Shown piece by piece: positions 24,301 through 57,045 of a stretch of DNA of 64,000 nucleotides. A model generated the notes under the pieces. The model saw nothing but the letters and a program-made list of their open reading frames with translations, had not been told where the DNA came from and made no database searches. Source of the stretch: Podarcis raffonei (taxonomy: Eukaryota > Chordata > Lepidosauria > Squamata > Lacertidae); NCBI RefSeq assembly GCF_027172205.1, contig NC_070613.1, forward strand, positions 26,872,001 through 26,936,000, read 5' to 3'. Made by a program: the position numbers and the translations under genes. Each line of letters starts with the position of its first letter. Position 1 is the stretch's first letter.

Positions 24301-25267
24301 TTGCATTCTAAAATCTTCTAAAACAGCTTTTCATTTTTTAAAAGTAGCATCAAGGTTCTCATATTTGCATGGGATGCATGGCTACCCTATGAGACTTCAG
24401 TCTTGGAATTTCATTCAACTGAATATTTGAGCTCAAGGATTCTGAATAGTTGTGTTACTTTGGAGCCCTAACACTTATACCGCAAAATGATTATAGACTC
24501 ACTTTTTCATAGGCGTTTTCCAAGAATTCGATAGGATTCTTCCCAAATGCAATCGCATGTCCCAAAAAGGGGACGTTCGACGAAATGTAAGGTGGGTAAT
24601 TCTGAAGAAGAAGAAAGCCTTTTGTTATATAGTTTAGCAAAAAGCAGCTCTCACTAAACTGTTTTCAGCACCGCGATCTAACCAACTGCGCTAACCAGCA
24701 AGGCTGGCTCTAAAAAAAAGGATGACAGATATTCAATGCTCCGCTTTGGATGGGAATCAGGAAACAGCACCGCCCCTATGAATCTCCACCTTTTCACCTA
24801 CACACATCTATAGAAATTAAAGAAATGCCGAGCACCCGGGCTCTTTACTCTGATTTCTTTACTCCGATTTCTTCTCTGGAAACAAAACAAAGGCGTTTGA
24901 GGAAGGGGGATTTCTGCACACGCACAGAGGGCCCTTGTTCCTCCTTTGGCTGCCCATTCCAAGGCGGCGGCTGCCTGTGCTTGGATGCACCTGCCGCAAG
25001 GACCCGCCGCTTCCCCTCCCGCTGCCCAGGTTTGCTGCGACCCCAAACTACCGGCACGGGTCCAAGTTCTGCCCACCCAATGCCGCCCCCGCCGCGACCC
25101 ACCTGGCCGGCGCTGTGCATCTTCTTCTGCCGGGAGCCCAGCTGCAGCAAATATCCCAAGCCGAGGGCGAAAGCGGAGGCGGCCAGCAAGAGGGAGAGCG
25201 GGCTGCCAGCAGCCGCCTTCTCCAGCAAGGAGTAGCCCGCTTCCAGCAAGCTCGGCGCCGCCATCAT
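15328..25267 (-). CDS. CYP51A1: Lanosterol 14-alpha-demethylase (cytochrome P450 51A1)
   Basis: ER-membrane P450 that removes the 14-alpha-methyl group of lanosterol/24,25-dihydrolanosterol in cholesterol synthesis, using electrons from POR. Ten exons, in transcript order: 25267-25103, 24601-24503, 23346-23170, 22175-22049, 20922-20748, 19490-19371, 18988-18793, 17909-17814, 16117-15949 and 15515-15328 (stop TAG). They join in phase. Two in-frame ATGs are adjacent, at 25267 and 25264. The second gives 502 aa, has A at -3 and G at +4, and aligns with human MAAAAG. Residues about 22-43 form a membrane anchor. Also visible are the substrate-loop segment [11 protein letters not shown], the I-helix AGQHTS with Thr311, the K-helix ETLR at 365-368, and the heme loop FGAGRHRCIG at 438-447 with ligand Cys445 split over the last two exons. 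All key residues are present, so the gene looks functional. Confidence 0.97.
18154..18290 (-). mobile_element. tRNA-Lys-like SINE with CR1-type tail
   Basis: Read on the minus strand, the head resembles tRNA-Lys (AGCTCAGTCAGTAAAAGCA, then GACTCTTAATC and a degraded B box GGGTTCAAGTT). The 3' part, AGGTCCCTTCCAACAATTCTATGATTTT-like, resembles CR1 LINE ends with the ATTCTATG motif. It is mutated and clearly not a functional tRNA. It lies in CYP51A1 intron 7. Confidence 0.6.
19704..19943. mobile_element. hAT-type nonautonomous transposon with 8-bp target duplication
   Basis: GGCTAATG occurs at 19696-19703 and again at 19944-19951, directly flanking the element. The ends are inverted: CATGGGTAGGCAAACT on the left and AGTTTGCTGACCCCTG on the right. 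The interior contains GGCCGGATCCGGCCC. An 8-bp duplication and CA(G)GGGT ends define the hAT superfamily. There is no coding capacity. It lies in CYP51A1 intron 5. Confidence 0.85.
20468..20575 (+). mobile_element. CR1-tailed SINE or CR1 3' end fragment
   Basis: It carries GGGGTTGGACTCGATGGCCC followed by CTTCCAACTCTATGATTATATGATTC, as at the ends of CR1-mobilised elements. The tRNA-like head is absent or unrecognisable. Confidence 0.55.
21512..21629 (+). mobile_element. L1 LINE 3' end, very short insertion
   Basis: It ends TTTCAATAAAATATTTTTTT then A-rich. Similar 14-base flanks (GAAAGTACTCCCTT at 21498 and GAAAGTATACCCTT at 21630) look like a slightly diverged target duplication. It lies in CYP51A1 intron 4. 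Confidence 0.55.
22519..22655. mobile_element. Foldback hAT-like MITE
   Basis: Two inverted arms of about 58 bp contain CTACAATTCCCATTATCCCT on the left and AGGGATGATGGGAGTTGTAG on the right. The 8-base direct repeat AGTTAAAC flanks it at 22511-22518 and 22656-22663, supporting hAT-type insertion. This is the best-preserved of about eleven relatives in the window. Confidence 0.7.
22880..23139. mobile_element. Tigger-like MITE, TA target site
   Basis: TA flanks CAGTCATACCTCATGTTACG on the left and an end reading CAGAGGTACTACTG on the right. The interior includes GGTTACTTCCGGGTTTTGCC and CpG-rich sequence. It is nonautonomous and lies next to CYP51A1 exon 3. Confidence 0.7.
23661..23690. repeat. 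(AT)n/(GTAT)n microsatellite
   Basis: Simple repeat ATATAT running into GTATGTATGT. Confidence 0.8.
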
Positions 25268-25500
25268 CCTCCCGGCTCTGAGGCACACAGGACCAGGACC
25301 GACGGGGACTCGGGCGCCTAGAGAAGCCGGGCGGAGGGGCGTGGCCTATCCTCCGCCGGCGGGAGCTGGGCCGATCTCTGCCCATCTGACGATCGCGGCG
25401 CGGAGGCCAATCGGCGAGCGCGCCGCCATAGGCTGACCGCGGCGGCGGCGCAGCGGTTGGAGGAGGCGGACACTGAGGCGCCCTGAGGTAGGGTGAGGCG
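25268..25500 (-). promoter_or_regulatory. CYP51A1: CYP51A1 promoter, GC-rich, with SREBP-type elements
   Basis: The region upstream of the ATG is CpG-rich. It holds GGGCGTGG (GC/KLF box) at 25337-25344, CCAAT at 25407-25411 (ATTGG on the gene's strand) and TCACCCTAC on the minus strand at 25488-25496. The last matches 8 of 9 bases of the classical sterol regulatory element TCACCCCAC. SRE, NF-Y and Sp1 sites together are typical of sterol-synthesis promoters. The transcription start is not visible but probably lies near 25.30-25.35 kb. Function is inferred. Confidence 0.5.
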
Positions 25501-26973
25501 GGCGTCTTCCCAAACTATCTCTCATAATAATCACAACCCTATGATAAGAGGTCGGGGTGCTGCACCTGTGGAGAAAAGGAGACGGAGCCATGCTTTGTAG
25601 CCAAAAGGGCACAGGCGGAGGAGCCCCCCCACCCCCACCCGGGTGGCTTATTTCATCTGCAGTCCTGATAAACCTTTCGTCTCTATGCTGTGAGAAGCTT
25701 CTATTGATTCTTTCTTTATATATCCAGTCTCTGTTAAGCAGACAGAAGCAGACCAGGCTGTGGGTTTTCTTCTTCTCCAGACCACCGTGTTGCTGTTCTG
25801 TTATCATGCACAGTGCCACAGCATACAGGAAAATAAAAAGCTTTTCGCATCAAGGTCTATAGAGCTCCTAGACGCAAGAGTCAAACTCTATGCAGTAAAG
25901 AGTAAAGAGTGTGACATGACTTAGGATGTGTGGGAGAAAATAATGGGAACAGTTCAAAGGCACAGTGGCAAAGATGTTCTTCTGGTACAGCCTGTGGTGC
26001 AAAGAAATAACCTTGCCCAGTAATTTTAAAGATCTTCATGTACTTATAGAGCTTGCTGTGACGAACACACAGGGCCCCCAGACATTTGACGGTCTGTTGG
26101 CCCTGTGCCACCACTGTGATTGCTTTCTTCACTACCACCACCCCGCTTCTCACGGGGACACACGGACTCCAGACGGTTGTTAACATTAACCAATAATCAA
26201 GTTTTAAATGCAGGAACAAGCGTATGGTTTCAGTTTATTTTTCTCTTGTCAGTTTCTTAATCTTGGTTCCTAACAACTCCAAACTGATTATTCCACCTAT
26301 CTATCTGACTCCACCTAACAATTCCTCTCACTCTCTCACAATACAACTCTACCAACCCACACCTAATCCTCCGTCTTCCTTCTTCAACTCCCAACTCCCA
26401 AAGCTCAGCTGACCTTCAAAACCTCCCACTCTAACTTTTACTCACCCCTTGCATTCTCACTAGCCAATCACATCACACCCATTCTAACCCTTTCCTTATG
26501 ACCCATCTAGGAGGCAAACGCCACACTTGCGTTTCGCAAACAACATTACAGTACTTTGACAAACTTGCACAACGCTGTTATGCTTTCGGTACTGATCAGT
26601 TGATGTTTGTTTATTAACTTTCACCCAGAGCAACCTGGACTCCCTGTAACTCCTACATCTTTTTAGCCTGGTTATTTAACATAACATGCTGCTATTATTT
26701 TCTGCTGTATACATGTCATGAATGGATTTTGCTTTCTACTTGGTGACCAATACCCATTATTTGTTGTTTGTGTTGTTTTGTGTGTGTGTGTAAGTAATAA
26801 AAAACATGAGAGGAAAATTAATTTTAAAAGCCTGGTTGGAATCAGAGTTAACTGAAAGCAGCAATAGCAATTCATTGAACACAGTAAATTACTGACTCCT
26901 GACAAGGTAGTTTTATTCAGCTTATTTTATGTGCCCAAGCAACAGAACTGAAAATACCAATATTATTTGCTCT
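25501..26973. other. Intergenic DNA between CYP51A1 promoter and LRRD1 3' end
   Basis: I see no gene here. It holds a C-rich patch near 25,625-25,650 and a strongly G-poor tract at about 26,278-26,500. A GT run lies near 26,777. The LRRD1 3' UTR must occupy the right end, and no clear AATAAA for it was identified. Confidence 0.5.
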
Positions 26974-33308
<6,335 letters not shown>

Positions 33309-33520
33309 GATTGAAGATTTATTCTGGAAAGTATGTGCTCATTCCAGCCTTCTATAGAAAAAGGAAACAGAAACAACAGACAACAGCATGAAAAATGTGC
33401 AGTGAATTTAAATATTAAACAATTGAGGTCAAGCAGGATTGATGAAATTGTCATATAAAGCGGCAATGTTTGCGAAACAAATGAGTTAGAAAACATTCCC
33501 TTCCTATCTCACCTCTCAGA
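33309..33520 (-). promoter_or_regulatory. LRRD1: LRRD1 5' UTR and probable upstream splice acceptor
   Basis: A pyrimidine-rich stretch ending CTATAG lies on the minus strand just above 33,354. This suggests that the exon with the start codon begins there and that a noncoding first exon lies further right. There is no CpG island. Confidence 0.35.
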
Positions 33521-33707
33521 ATTCCCAACTGCCACTGCGTTTCAAGTGGATGTTCCGTCCCAGCATAATCCTGATTGGCCCATTTCTCTCCTCACACTGA
33601 AAAGTAATTCAGCAAGTTCAGTTATGCTTAAGTGTGGCAGATATTTACAATACAGTTTTGCCACTTGTGGGCATAATTGAGAGGATTACCAATTTTGCCA
33701 GATCTAA

Positions 33708-33832
33708 GGAGAAGGGCCACTCAGATGTTGTTGGACTTCAACTCCCATAAGCTGCAGCCAATATGGCCAGTTGTCAGGAATGATGGAAGCTGTAGTCAAC
33801 CCAGCAATCTCTGGAAGGCTACAGGCTCCCTA
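33708..33832. mobile_element. Foldback MITE copy
   Basis: The arms contain GTTGGACTTCAACTCCCATA and GGAATGATGGAAGCTGTAGTC. It lies upstream of LRRD1. Confidence 0.45.
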
Positions 33833-33950
33833 CCGCTGCTCCATATATTTCTTCTGCTTTGCTAGCCCACTAAAATTACCTTGGTAGATGTTGTAGACTT
33901 TCAGCGCAGTAATAATCCAAGTATTCTGAATGACTAGCTCAGCCTTATGC

Positions 33951-34047
33951 TCAGCCTCCATATGTTTTGGGCTACAGTCTCATCAGCTGCTACCAGTTTG
34001 GCCAATGCCAACGATGGGAGATGTTGTCCAAAACATCTGGAGGTTAA
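33951..34047. mobile_element. Foldback MITE copy
   Basis: CAGCCTCCATATGTTTTGG on the left pairs with CCAAAACATCTGGAGGTT on the right. Confidence 0.5.
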
Positions 34048-34382
34048 GAGAAATGGAACTAAATGCTCATTTGTGTGACAGAAATGCGGATCACATTGTC
34101 TCCAGGATGCTTTAGCATTTTTGGCTTCTTTATTTTTACAACCTTGTGAGGTAGGCCAGTCTTGTGCTTAATCACAGTTAGCTCCACTATGATCTAACCT
34201 TGGTTAAGATTTCAAAGTTTCCCTGAAATCATGCTTTTAATACATGAAGTTCTGCTTCTGAGATAATCAGCAAGGTCTGTTGTTCAGTGTAGACACAAAC
34301 TGCCATAACTGGGATTAGCTCAGTGCAGGTGCAGTGCTTAATTGTGGCTGCTGTGGTTTCATTTCTTCTGCAGCCACTCTTA

Positions 34383-34737
34383 AAGGTAAAGGACCCCTGA
34401 CAGTTAAGTCCAGTCGTGAACGATTCTGGGGTTGTGGCGCTCATCTCTCTTTACTGGCCTAGGGAGCCGACATTTGTTCACAGACAGTTTTACCGAGTCA
34501 TGTGGCCAGCATGACTAAGCAGCGTCTGGCGAAACCAGAGCAGCGCACGGAAATGCTGTTTACCTTCCCACCAGAGTGGCACCTATTTATCTACTTGCAC
34601 TTTGACGTGCTTTCGAACTGCTAGGTTGGCAGGAGCAGGGACCGAGCAATGGGAGCTCACCCCGTCGCGGGGATTCGAACCGCTGACCTTCCGATCGGCA
34701 AGCCCTAGGCACAGTGGTTTAGACCACAGCGCCACCC
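34383..34737 (-). mobile_element. Squamate tRNA-derived SINE, full length with 13-bp target duplication
   Basis: GCAGCCACTCTTA occurs at 34370-34382 and 34738-34750, exactly bounding the copy. On the minus strand it runs from GGTGGCGCTGTGGTC through GGTTCGAATCCCCGCGAC to AGGGGTCCTTTACC. The intact B box and clean duplication suggest a fairly young insertion. Confidence 0.9.
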
Positions 34738-35108
34738 GCAGCCACTCTTACATTATACAATAGTTAACCAAAGTGAGTAAGAAAATGTCTGAAGGGGGAC
34801 AGAGCGTCTTATGAAAAGTTGCTATGAATTCATGGCTCGGTAGAAATTTGAAGTTTTGCATGTCCAGATCATCCTGATTCATGGTTTGACTGCATATATG
34901 AAGAGAGCAAGGCATGCTGAATATAGGGAGCACAAGTTTATAATACTTTCTATATTGCATGCATTAGATATCTTAAATTAGGAAGCAGCAAATAGTTGTC
35001 AGTTGAATTTTAAGAACTCAGCCAGGATATTATTCCATTAAATTTATTTGAGAATAAATAAGAAAATTCTAATCAAGTAGCTAAAGTTAAACATTACCAG
35101 GGCGTGCA

Positions 35109-35109
35109 T

Positions 35110-35134
<25 letters not shown>
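35109..35134. repeat. (CT)n/(CA)n microsatellite
   Basis: A CT dinucleotide tract followed by CACACACAC and then an AG-rich tract. Confidence 0.85.
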
Positions 35135-35144
<10 letters not shown>

Positions 35145-35591
35145 AACAAACAGAGAGAGAAAGAGTCTGTAGCACTGTAGTTTCCTGGTTCTCGAATGCA
35201 GGACAACAAAAATGAGTAACAGCTCATTTAGTTGGAGATATAAATAGGGAGGCCTGCTTCCATACACACATTCACATTTAGCTGCTTGTTATGTTTGCTG
35301 CTCAAGTCCCATTTGAATAATTGTGTGCTGAAGTTAAGTCTTTCAACATTTTTGAAGTTAAGAAATAAGAGGATAATTGTTTGTAAGTACATGCATTTTA
35401 GAATACACAAGAGATATTGTAAATATCCATATATTTTCAGACAAGCCAACCCAAATATAATACAAAAATGTATGGCTATATATTCAGTGGCACATTAAGA
35501 TTAATTCCATGTTTTAGTCTGATTCCAGTCATTTAATGAGATACGTTTTTAAATCCTCCTCTCCCTTCCTAGTCTGACAATGCAGATGTTG

Positions 35592-35592
35592 A

Positions 35593-35639
<47 letters not shown>
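35592..35639. repeat. (AAT)n microsatellite
   Basis: About 16 AAT units directly abutting the left arm of a long palindrome. Confidence 0.9.
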
Positions 35640-35801
35640 GTCTAGTAGCACCTCATAGACCAACTAAGTTTGTTCTGGTATAAGCTTTTGTGTGCATGCA
35701 CACTTCTTTAGATATACAGATCTGTGTATCTGAAGAATTGTGCATGCACATGAAAGCTTATACCAGAACAAACTTAGTTGGTCTATGAGGTGCTACTAGA
35801 C
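35640..35801. repeat. 162-bp near-perfect palindrome
   Basis: Each half is 81 bp, with only about four unpaired positions. The outer ends are GTCTAGTAGCACCTCATAG and CTATGAGGTGCTACTAGAC, and the centre is AGATCT at 35,718-35,723. The arms resemble the 3' end of a dispersed reptile repeat (AAGCTTAT ... TTGGTCTATGAGGTGCTAC). The sequence continues into T-rich DNA and GACCAACACGGCTACCTACC. Confidence 0.9.
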
Positions 35802-35869
35802 AAGTTTTTTTATTTTTTTATTTTGACTGCATCAGACCAACACGGCTACCTACCTGAAAGTATATGTTG

Positions 35870-36713
35870 TTACCCAGACCCCAAGGGTTAAACTAGGAGG
35901 TAAACGTGATTCTGGGATTCTGTTAAAGCAGCCAGGAAGTACTTCAAGGGTGCAGGGGGAGAGCCACACTCAAAATTGCTTTCACACAGCTAAGATATGG
36001 GAAAGTGGACCTATGGGCACTTGTAAGGATAACCACCACCCTGGTTACTCATTGACACTTGACACAATGTATTGTAATTTTCATAGCAGAGAACACAAAT
36101 CTGAGTGGCATCGTGTATGATTCCCAGGTGGTAAATTGGTCAGACTTGAGTGGGAAGGCTTGATGGAAGAACTTGTGGCTCAGCTGATGAATGAACCACT
36201 AGAGAATGCATGTTCTCTGGGCTGTGGTTCTCAGCAACTACACTGTAACTCACAAGGGTTGTGGCCAATGCAATTTGACCTAATGTTATTGGAATGAGTC
36301 GCTGGAGCATCTGTGACTTCCTTTAGTTTGGTGGAGCTAGGCAAACGTCTTTGCTACTCAGGTTCCAGGGGTGCATTAGTATTAGGCAGGAATTTAAGGT
36401 TGGAAGGAGTAAGCAGTTTGAGGATACCACCAATCATCAGTATAGCTCAGGATTTTTGAGCTGCAGCCAGTTTTGCTAGATGTGTGATAGGCACATCCTC
36501 TGTCTTGTCATTCACCTTCCTGTGGTTTTCTCTAGCAAGGCTTAATGGAAGTCTTTTCTTCAGAAGCACAAGTAACTGTGTTATCCATCACTACTGTGTC
36601 CAAGCCTTATGTTGCACTGTTGAAAGATGGTGATTCAATAAAGCTGTGATCTATTCTCACAACTCAGCATGTTGGCCTCTGTTATCCCTCCCCTACTCTT
36701 CACAGCTGTCACA
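35870..36713 (+). mobile_element. Possible solo LTR fossil
   Basis: It begins TGTTGTTACCCAGACC and ends CAGCTGTCACA, with AATAAAGCTGTGATC about 75 bases before the end, as in an R/U5 region. No clear target duplication and no internal genes were seen, so the call is weak. It is not a whole element. Confidence 0.3.
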
Positions 36714-37085
36714 TAAGAACCCTGCTGCATCAAGCCAGTGGACAACCTAGTCCAGCAAACTGTTCTCACAGTAGCCTACCAAGATGCCTATGGGAAGCCC
36801 ACATGGCAGATCTGAGTGCAAGAGCATTATCACAAGCAGCTGATCAATGAAACTTCCATTTAAAGAAAAAGGGACAAAAGAAGATGCTTTATATGAGGTC
36901 AGAATATTTATCTTCCGGAGCACTGTCAGAAAAGACACTGAATAGCAGTGGCTTTCCAGGTCTTACGCAGGGATCCTTCACTTCACCTGTGACCTAATCC
37001 TTTTAACTAGAGATGCCAGGGACTGAACCTGGGACCTCCTGTATGGAAAATATGTTCTGTGCCACAGAACTATGGCCCCTCCACT
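36714..37085 (-). mobile_element. Composite SINE-like repeats
   Basis: The left part has CCAGTGGACAACCTAGTCCAGC and GATGCCTATGGGAAGCCCAC. The right part ends with GAGATGCCAGGGACTGAACCT and ACTATGGCCCC, the reversed head of the tRNA-Ala-like SINE. Two elements may be joined. Confidence 0.45.
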
Positions 37086-37980
37086 CTGTTTGGATCACAA
37101 CCAAAGATTTTACTCAGGCATGAAACAAATAGGAATGCCTTGAATGAAAATGGCAGGCTCAGAAGGATTCTTATGAAAGGCTAGTTTTGTCGGAAATTCC
37201 CCAGATGAATACTAACAAAAGCATGGAAACGAACAGGCCTACTATCACTAATAAGGGTTTAGTCAATCAGACTTTTTCTTCTCGTTTTAAATAAAAAACA
37301 CTAGTTTTCACAAGTCTTTGTACAAAGAATATATTATTTAAAAAACTGTACTTCATAAACATAACAATAAATTAGCAAAACAATTATTTCAGAAGTATAA
37401 AAAGGCAACAAAGTACACAATACTTTAGATTTCATTCAACAAAGTTCTTCCTGCGTTGCAGCTAACTAAATTATGCTTAAAGAAGATACACTGAAATAAA
37501 TGGACTTGAGTTAATCATGTCCATTTAGTTCAATGGATGGACTCTGTTTGACCGAGCTAGATCTAACCCCCTGACTCTTTCCATGCAATATTCTAAATAT
37601 ATAATAAGATGTTTTTAATGAAATTAGGTTCTAAACAAAGGGGTAATAAAGTTTTTTGTTGTGTTGGCTTTTTTTAAAAATCAGGCTAGGGAAGTTGCTG
37701 GCTTTCTCTTCTGGCTACAGCTATTTGCACTGGATTGAATGCTGCTTTAGAGGTCCCCAGATCTTGTTACTTTTGGGGAGTTTAATTACAGTACAGCCAC
37801 TTGTTACTAGGCTGACTACTAAAGGTTGTTTTTCAAGTTTCACTACATTCCTCCAATTATGCTCTACTGCAATAGTTCACACATGCCATGACAGAATAAT
37901 GTAGTAAAACCTGCAAAGCAATCTTCTGTTCGGTAGCCGAGGTGCAAAATCTTATTTATTGCCCATTTTAAACAAGAATA

Positions 37981-38230
37981 CAGTTGTACCTTGGAAGTTG
38001 AACGGAATCCATTCTGGAAGTCCGTTCGAATTCCAAAACGTTCAAAAACCAAAGCATGGCTTCTGATTGGCTGCATGAAGATCCTGCGGCCAATCAGAAG
38101 CTATGGAAGCCCCGTCGGATGTTTGGCTTCCAAAAATAGTTCGCAAACCGGAGCAGTCACTTCCAGGTTTGCGGCGTTCGAGGGCCAAAACGTTCAAAAG
38201 CTAAGCTGTTCGAAAACCAAGGTACGGCTG
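37981..38230. mobile_element. Tigger-like MITE
   Basis: TA-flanked. It starts CAGTTGTACCTTGGAAGTTG and ends AAAACCAAGGTACGGCTG. The interior has CCAATCAGAAGC twice in opposite orientation. Confidence 0.7.
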
Positions 38231-38240
38231 TATAGACTTA

Positions 38241-38318
38241 CAGTGCAATCCTATGCAAGTTTACTCAGAAGTAAGTCCTATTGTGTCCAATGGGGCTTAC
38301 ATCCAATTATATGCACAT
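38241..38318. mobile_element. Fragment of GCAATCCTATGCA-type repeat
   Basis: CAGTGCAATCCTATGCAAGT followed by TACTCAGAAGTAAGTCC is a widespread reptile repeat end. Further fragments lie near 51,660-51,742 and 52,426-52,482. Confidence 0.4.
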
Positions 38319-38539
38319 TTTTTCTCGATGCATGTTATGGTTTTGAAAATAACCCCCCCAACATTATTATAAAAATAACAGATATATTCTATTTTACAAA
38401 TAAACAAATAAACTCCTGCATGAAGTCCAATAGAGAGCATATTTCATCCTGTACAACTCATATACATGCAAGGCTTTTATTTACAGAAACAAAAAAATGT
38501 GCTTAATGTAGCTAATTGCATAATCATTCTCCATTTACT

Positions 38540-55046
<16,507 letters not shown>

Positions 55047-55055
55047 TTAATATAT

Positions 55056-56938
55056 CTATTTTAGTGAAAAAATAATCAGAAACCAAAGATTATATCTGAG
55101 AAAACAAGTTTTTTTAAAAAAAAAACAACTGCCACAGATGTTTTCCCCCATTTAAAGTATGCTATCCTCACTGAATAAAGAAAGGAAATCTTGATTTTGC
55201 TTTGAGAACTGTCCTGAAAATTCAAAATAATTTATAATGAATCCATTGCTTAAATATCTTTGTAGAAATAGAAAGAATAAGCATAATTTTAAGTAGCTTA
55301 CAAAGAAATGGCAAACAGTGTGACACTAAAAACATATTCACTAATACAGCAAGGACAGTACAAGCACAGGCCTGATCAGGAACCACACATGCAACAACAA
55401 CCTTTGTGTGTGGTTTCTGAGGCTAGATCTGTATTCAGCTTTGAAGGTTTGTAGTTTGCAATGACTGATTGGGATCTGGGTGCACATAGCTTGAGAGATT
55501 ACATAGCTCTCAGTTTTGACAGTGTCAGTCAGCTGGGGTGCGGGGAGAAGGAACTGAACCCAGACCTCTTTCTCTGTCAGGATATAGGGGACAGGAAGAG
55601 TTTGGATTCAAACATCCCACAACTTCAAGTAAGTAGTATGCTATCAAAGCTCATAACACTGGCTGGCTGTTAGAAGGCCTGGGGCACAAAGCACTGTGCT
55701 GCACTGTGTGAATCTATTGTTTTCGATTGCAGATTTTAAATTGGGAACATGCCATGGAACTTAAAATTTCATTGAAATCCAAACAAATGACTTTCATGTA
55801 ATGTGTGTTTGGTAACAGGATCTAAGTTGAGACTGTTGAGATCTTGAGACTAACTAAAGTAGTAAATGTAAATATTTTTATACAGGATGTAGCATTTCTC
55901 GTATCAACAAAAAACACTTGTCAGTCCAAGTGCAAAACTGTATCTACACCTTAATTTCTAAATCTGCCTTCACCTTTCACTTTAAGCTGAGAAACTTCCT
56001 TAAATTTCATGTGGACTTCATGTGAAAACGTATAATCAAAAATTGCAGGTCAAACAGCATCAGGTATTTTTTCATCAACATTAGACGTGTGAAATTTGTA
56101 AAGATTGTATGGTGGCAAATAGTTCAATTCACAGCCCATTTAAACTGAGCATTAATCCTAAACAGAGAAATTAAGCACAGTCACTACTAGCCACTTGGCA
56201 AAACCAAGCAGCTGCCCAGAGCCCATAGATAATCCAAACATATCCCTAATTCACCTTCTGGGTCTTTATGAGATTAGCAATAAAGGAGGATTAAGGACTG
56301 GGAAAGTCAGCAAAATGAATCCAATTGCAGGAATGGGAGAGGCAGCATTGAAAATGTATTGCTTGGGGTTGGCCTGTGACATTCTGCGGTCAGGGGCAAA
56401 GGACAAGATGCTGCCTCCTTCCTGTTCCATATACAGGAACTGCCAGTTGATTGTTGCTTCAACATTGGATAGCATCTTCTACAACACTTAGTAGCAGGCT
56501 AGTTTGGGAAGGCTAGGATAGCCGGTGCAACATGCACAGCTCTGTCCTCCAGCAGAAGGAAATGTGGAATGGCTAAGGGAAAACAACTAAAGGAGTGCCC
56601 ACCCACTTATGTCCCAGCACGTGCCACCTAAGGCAGCCACCTCGTTCTGCCTAATGGTAGGACTGGCCCTGAGAAAAACAAATGCATAGGTCCAACCCAG
56701 ATTCCCACATACATACACATCTGGCCATACCCTATATGTTAATTATTCTGGGATAATTGCCATTCCATGATTTCATGTCACTCCACTGGTACGAATGCGC
56801 TGAAAATATAATCAAATCTCATCCTTTTATCACCTTAATAGTGAATACAACATATGTCTGATACTCAGAATTGCTCTGTGAAATAATGCCAGTCCTGGTC
56901 CCATGTTCAGAATCATTACGTTGGAATAATAATTATAG
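55056..56938. other. KRIT1 5' intron, left part
   Basis: The acceptor for the start-codon exon is CTAAAATAG on the minus strand, ending at 55,056. The rest is AT-rich intron in which I recognise no exon or clear element. Confidence 0.5.
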
Positions 56939-57045
56939 ATAATAATTTTATTATTTATACCGCACCCCATCTGGCTGGGTTTCCCCAGCTACTCTGGGCA
57001 GCTTACAGCACATATAAAAACACAGTAAAACATCAAACATTAAAA
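56939..57045 (-). mobile_element. L2-type LINE 3' end, minus
   Basis: TTTATTATTTATACCGCACC then ATCTGGCTGGGTTTCCCCAG, as at 47,017. Confidence 0.65.

Larger units (their letters stand above)
37250..38539 (-). other. KRIT1: KRIT1 3' UTR, end uncertain
   Basis: AATAAA on the minus strand (TTTATT on plus) occurs near 38,477, only about 65 bases past the stop, and again near 37,965, where a Tigger-like MITE begins just to its right. Longer UTRs are plausible. I cannot choose among them without transcript data. Confidence 0.35.

Noticed and set aside
25288-25288. Upstream in-frame start for CYP51A1 at 25,288
   Set aside because: The codon is GTG. The ATG pair at 25,267/25,264 fits the P450 N-terminus.
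24750-25385. Overlapping open frames opposite CYP51A1 exon 1
   Set aside because: GC-driven shadows. Only the minus-strand frame matches a P450 N-terminus and ends at a good donor.
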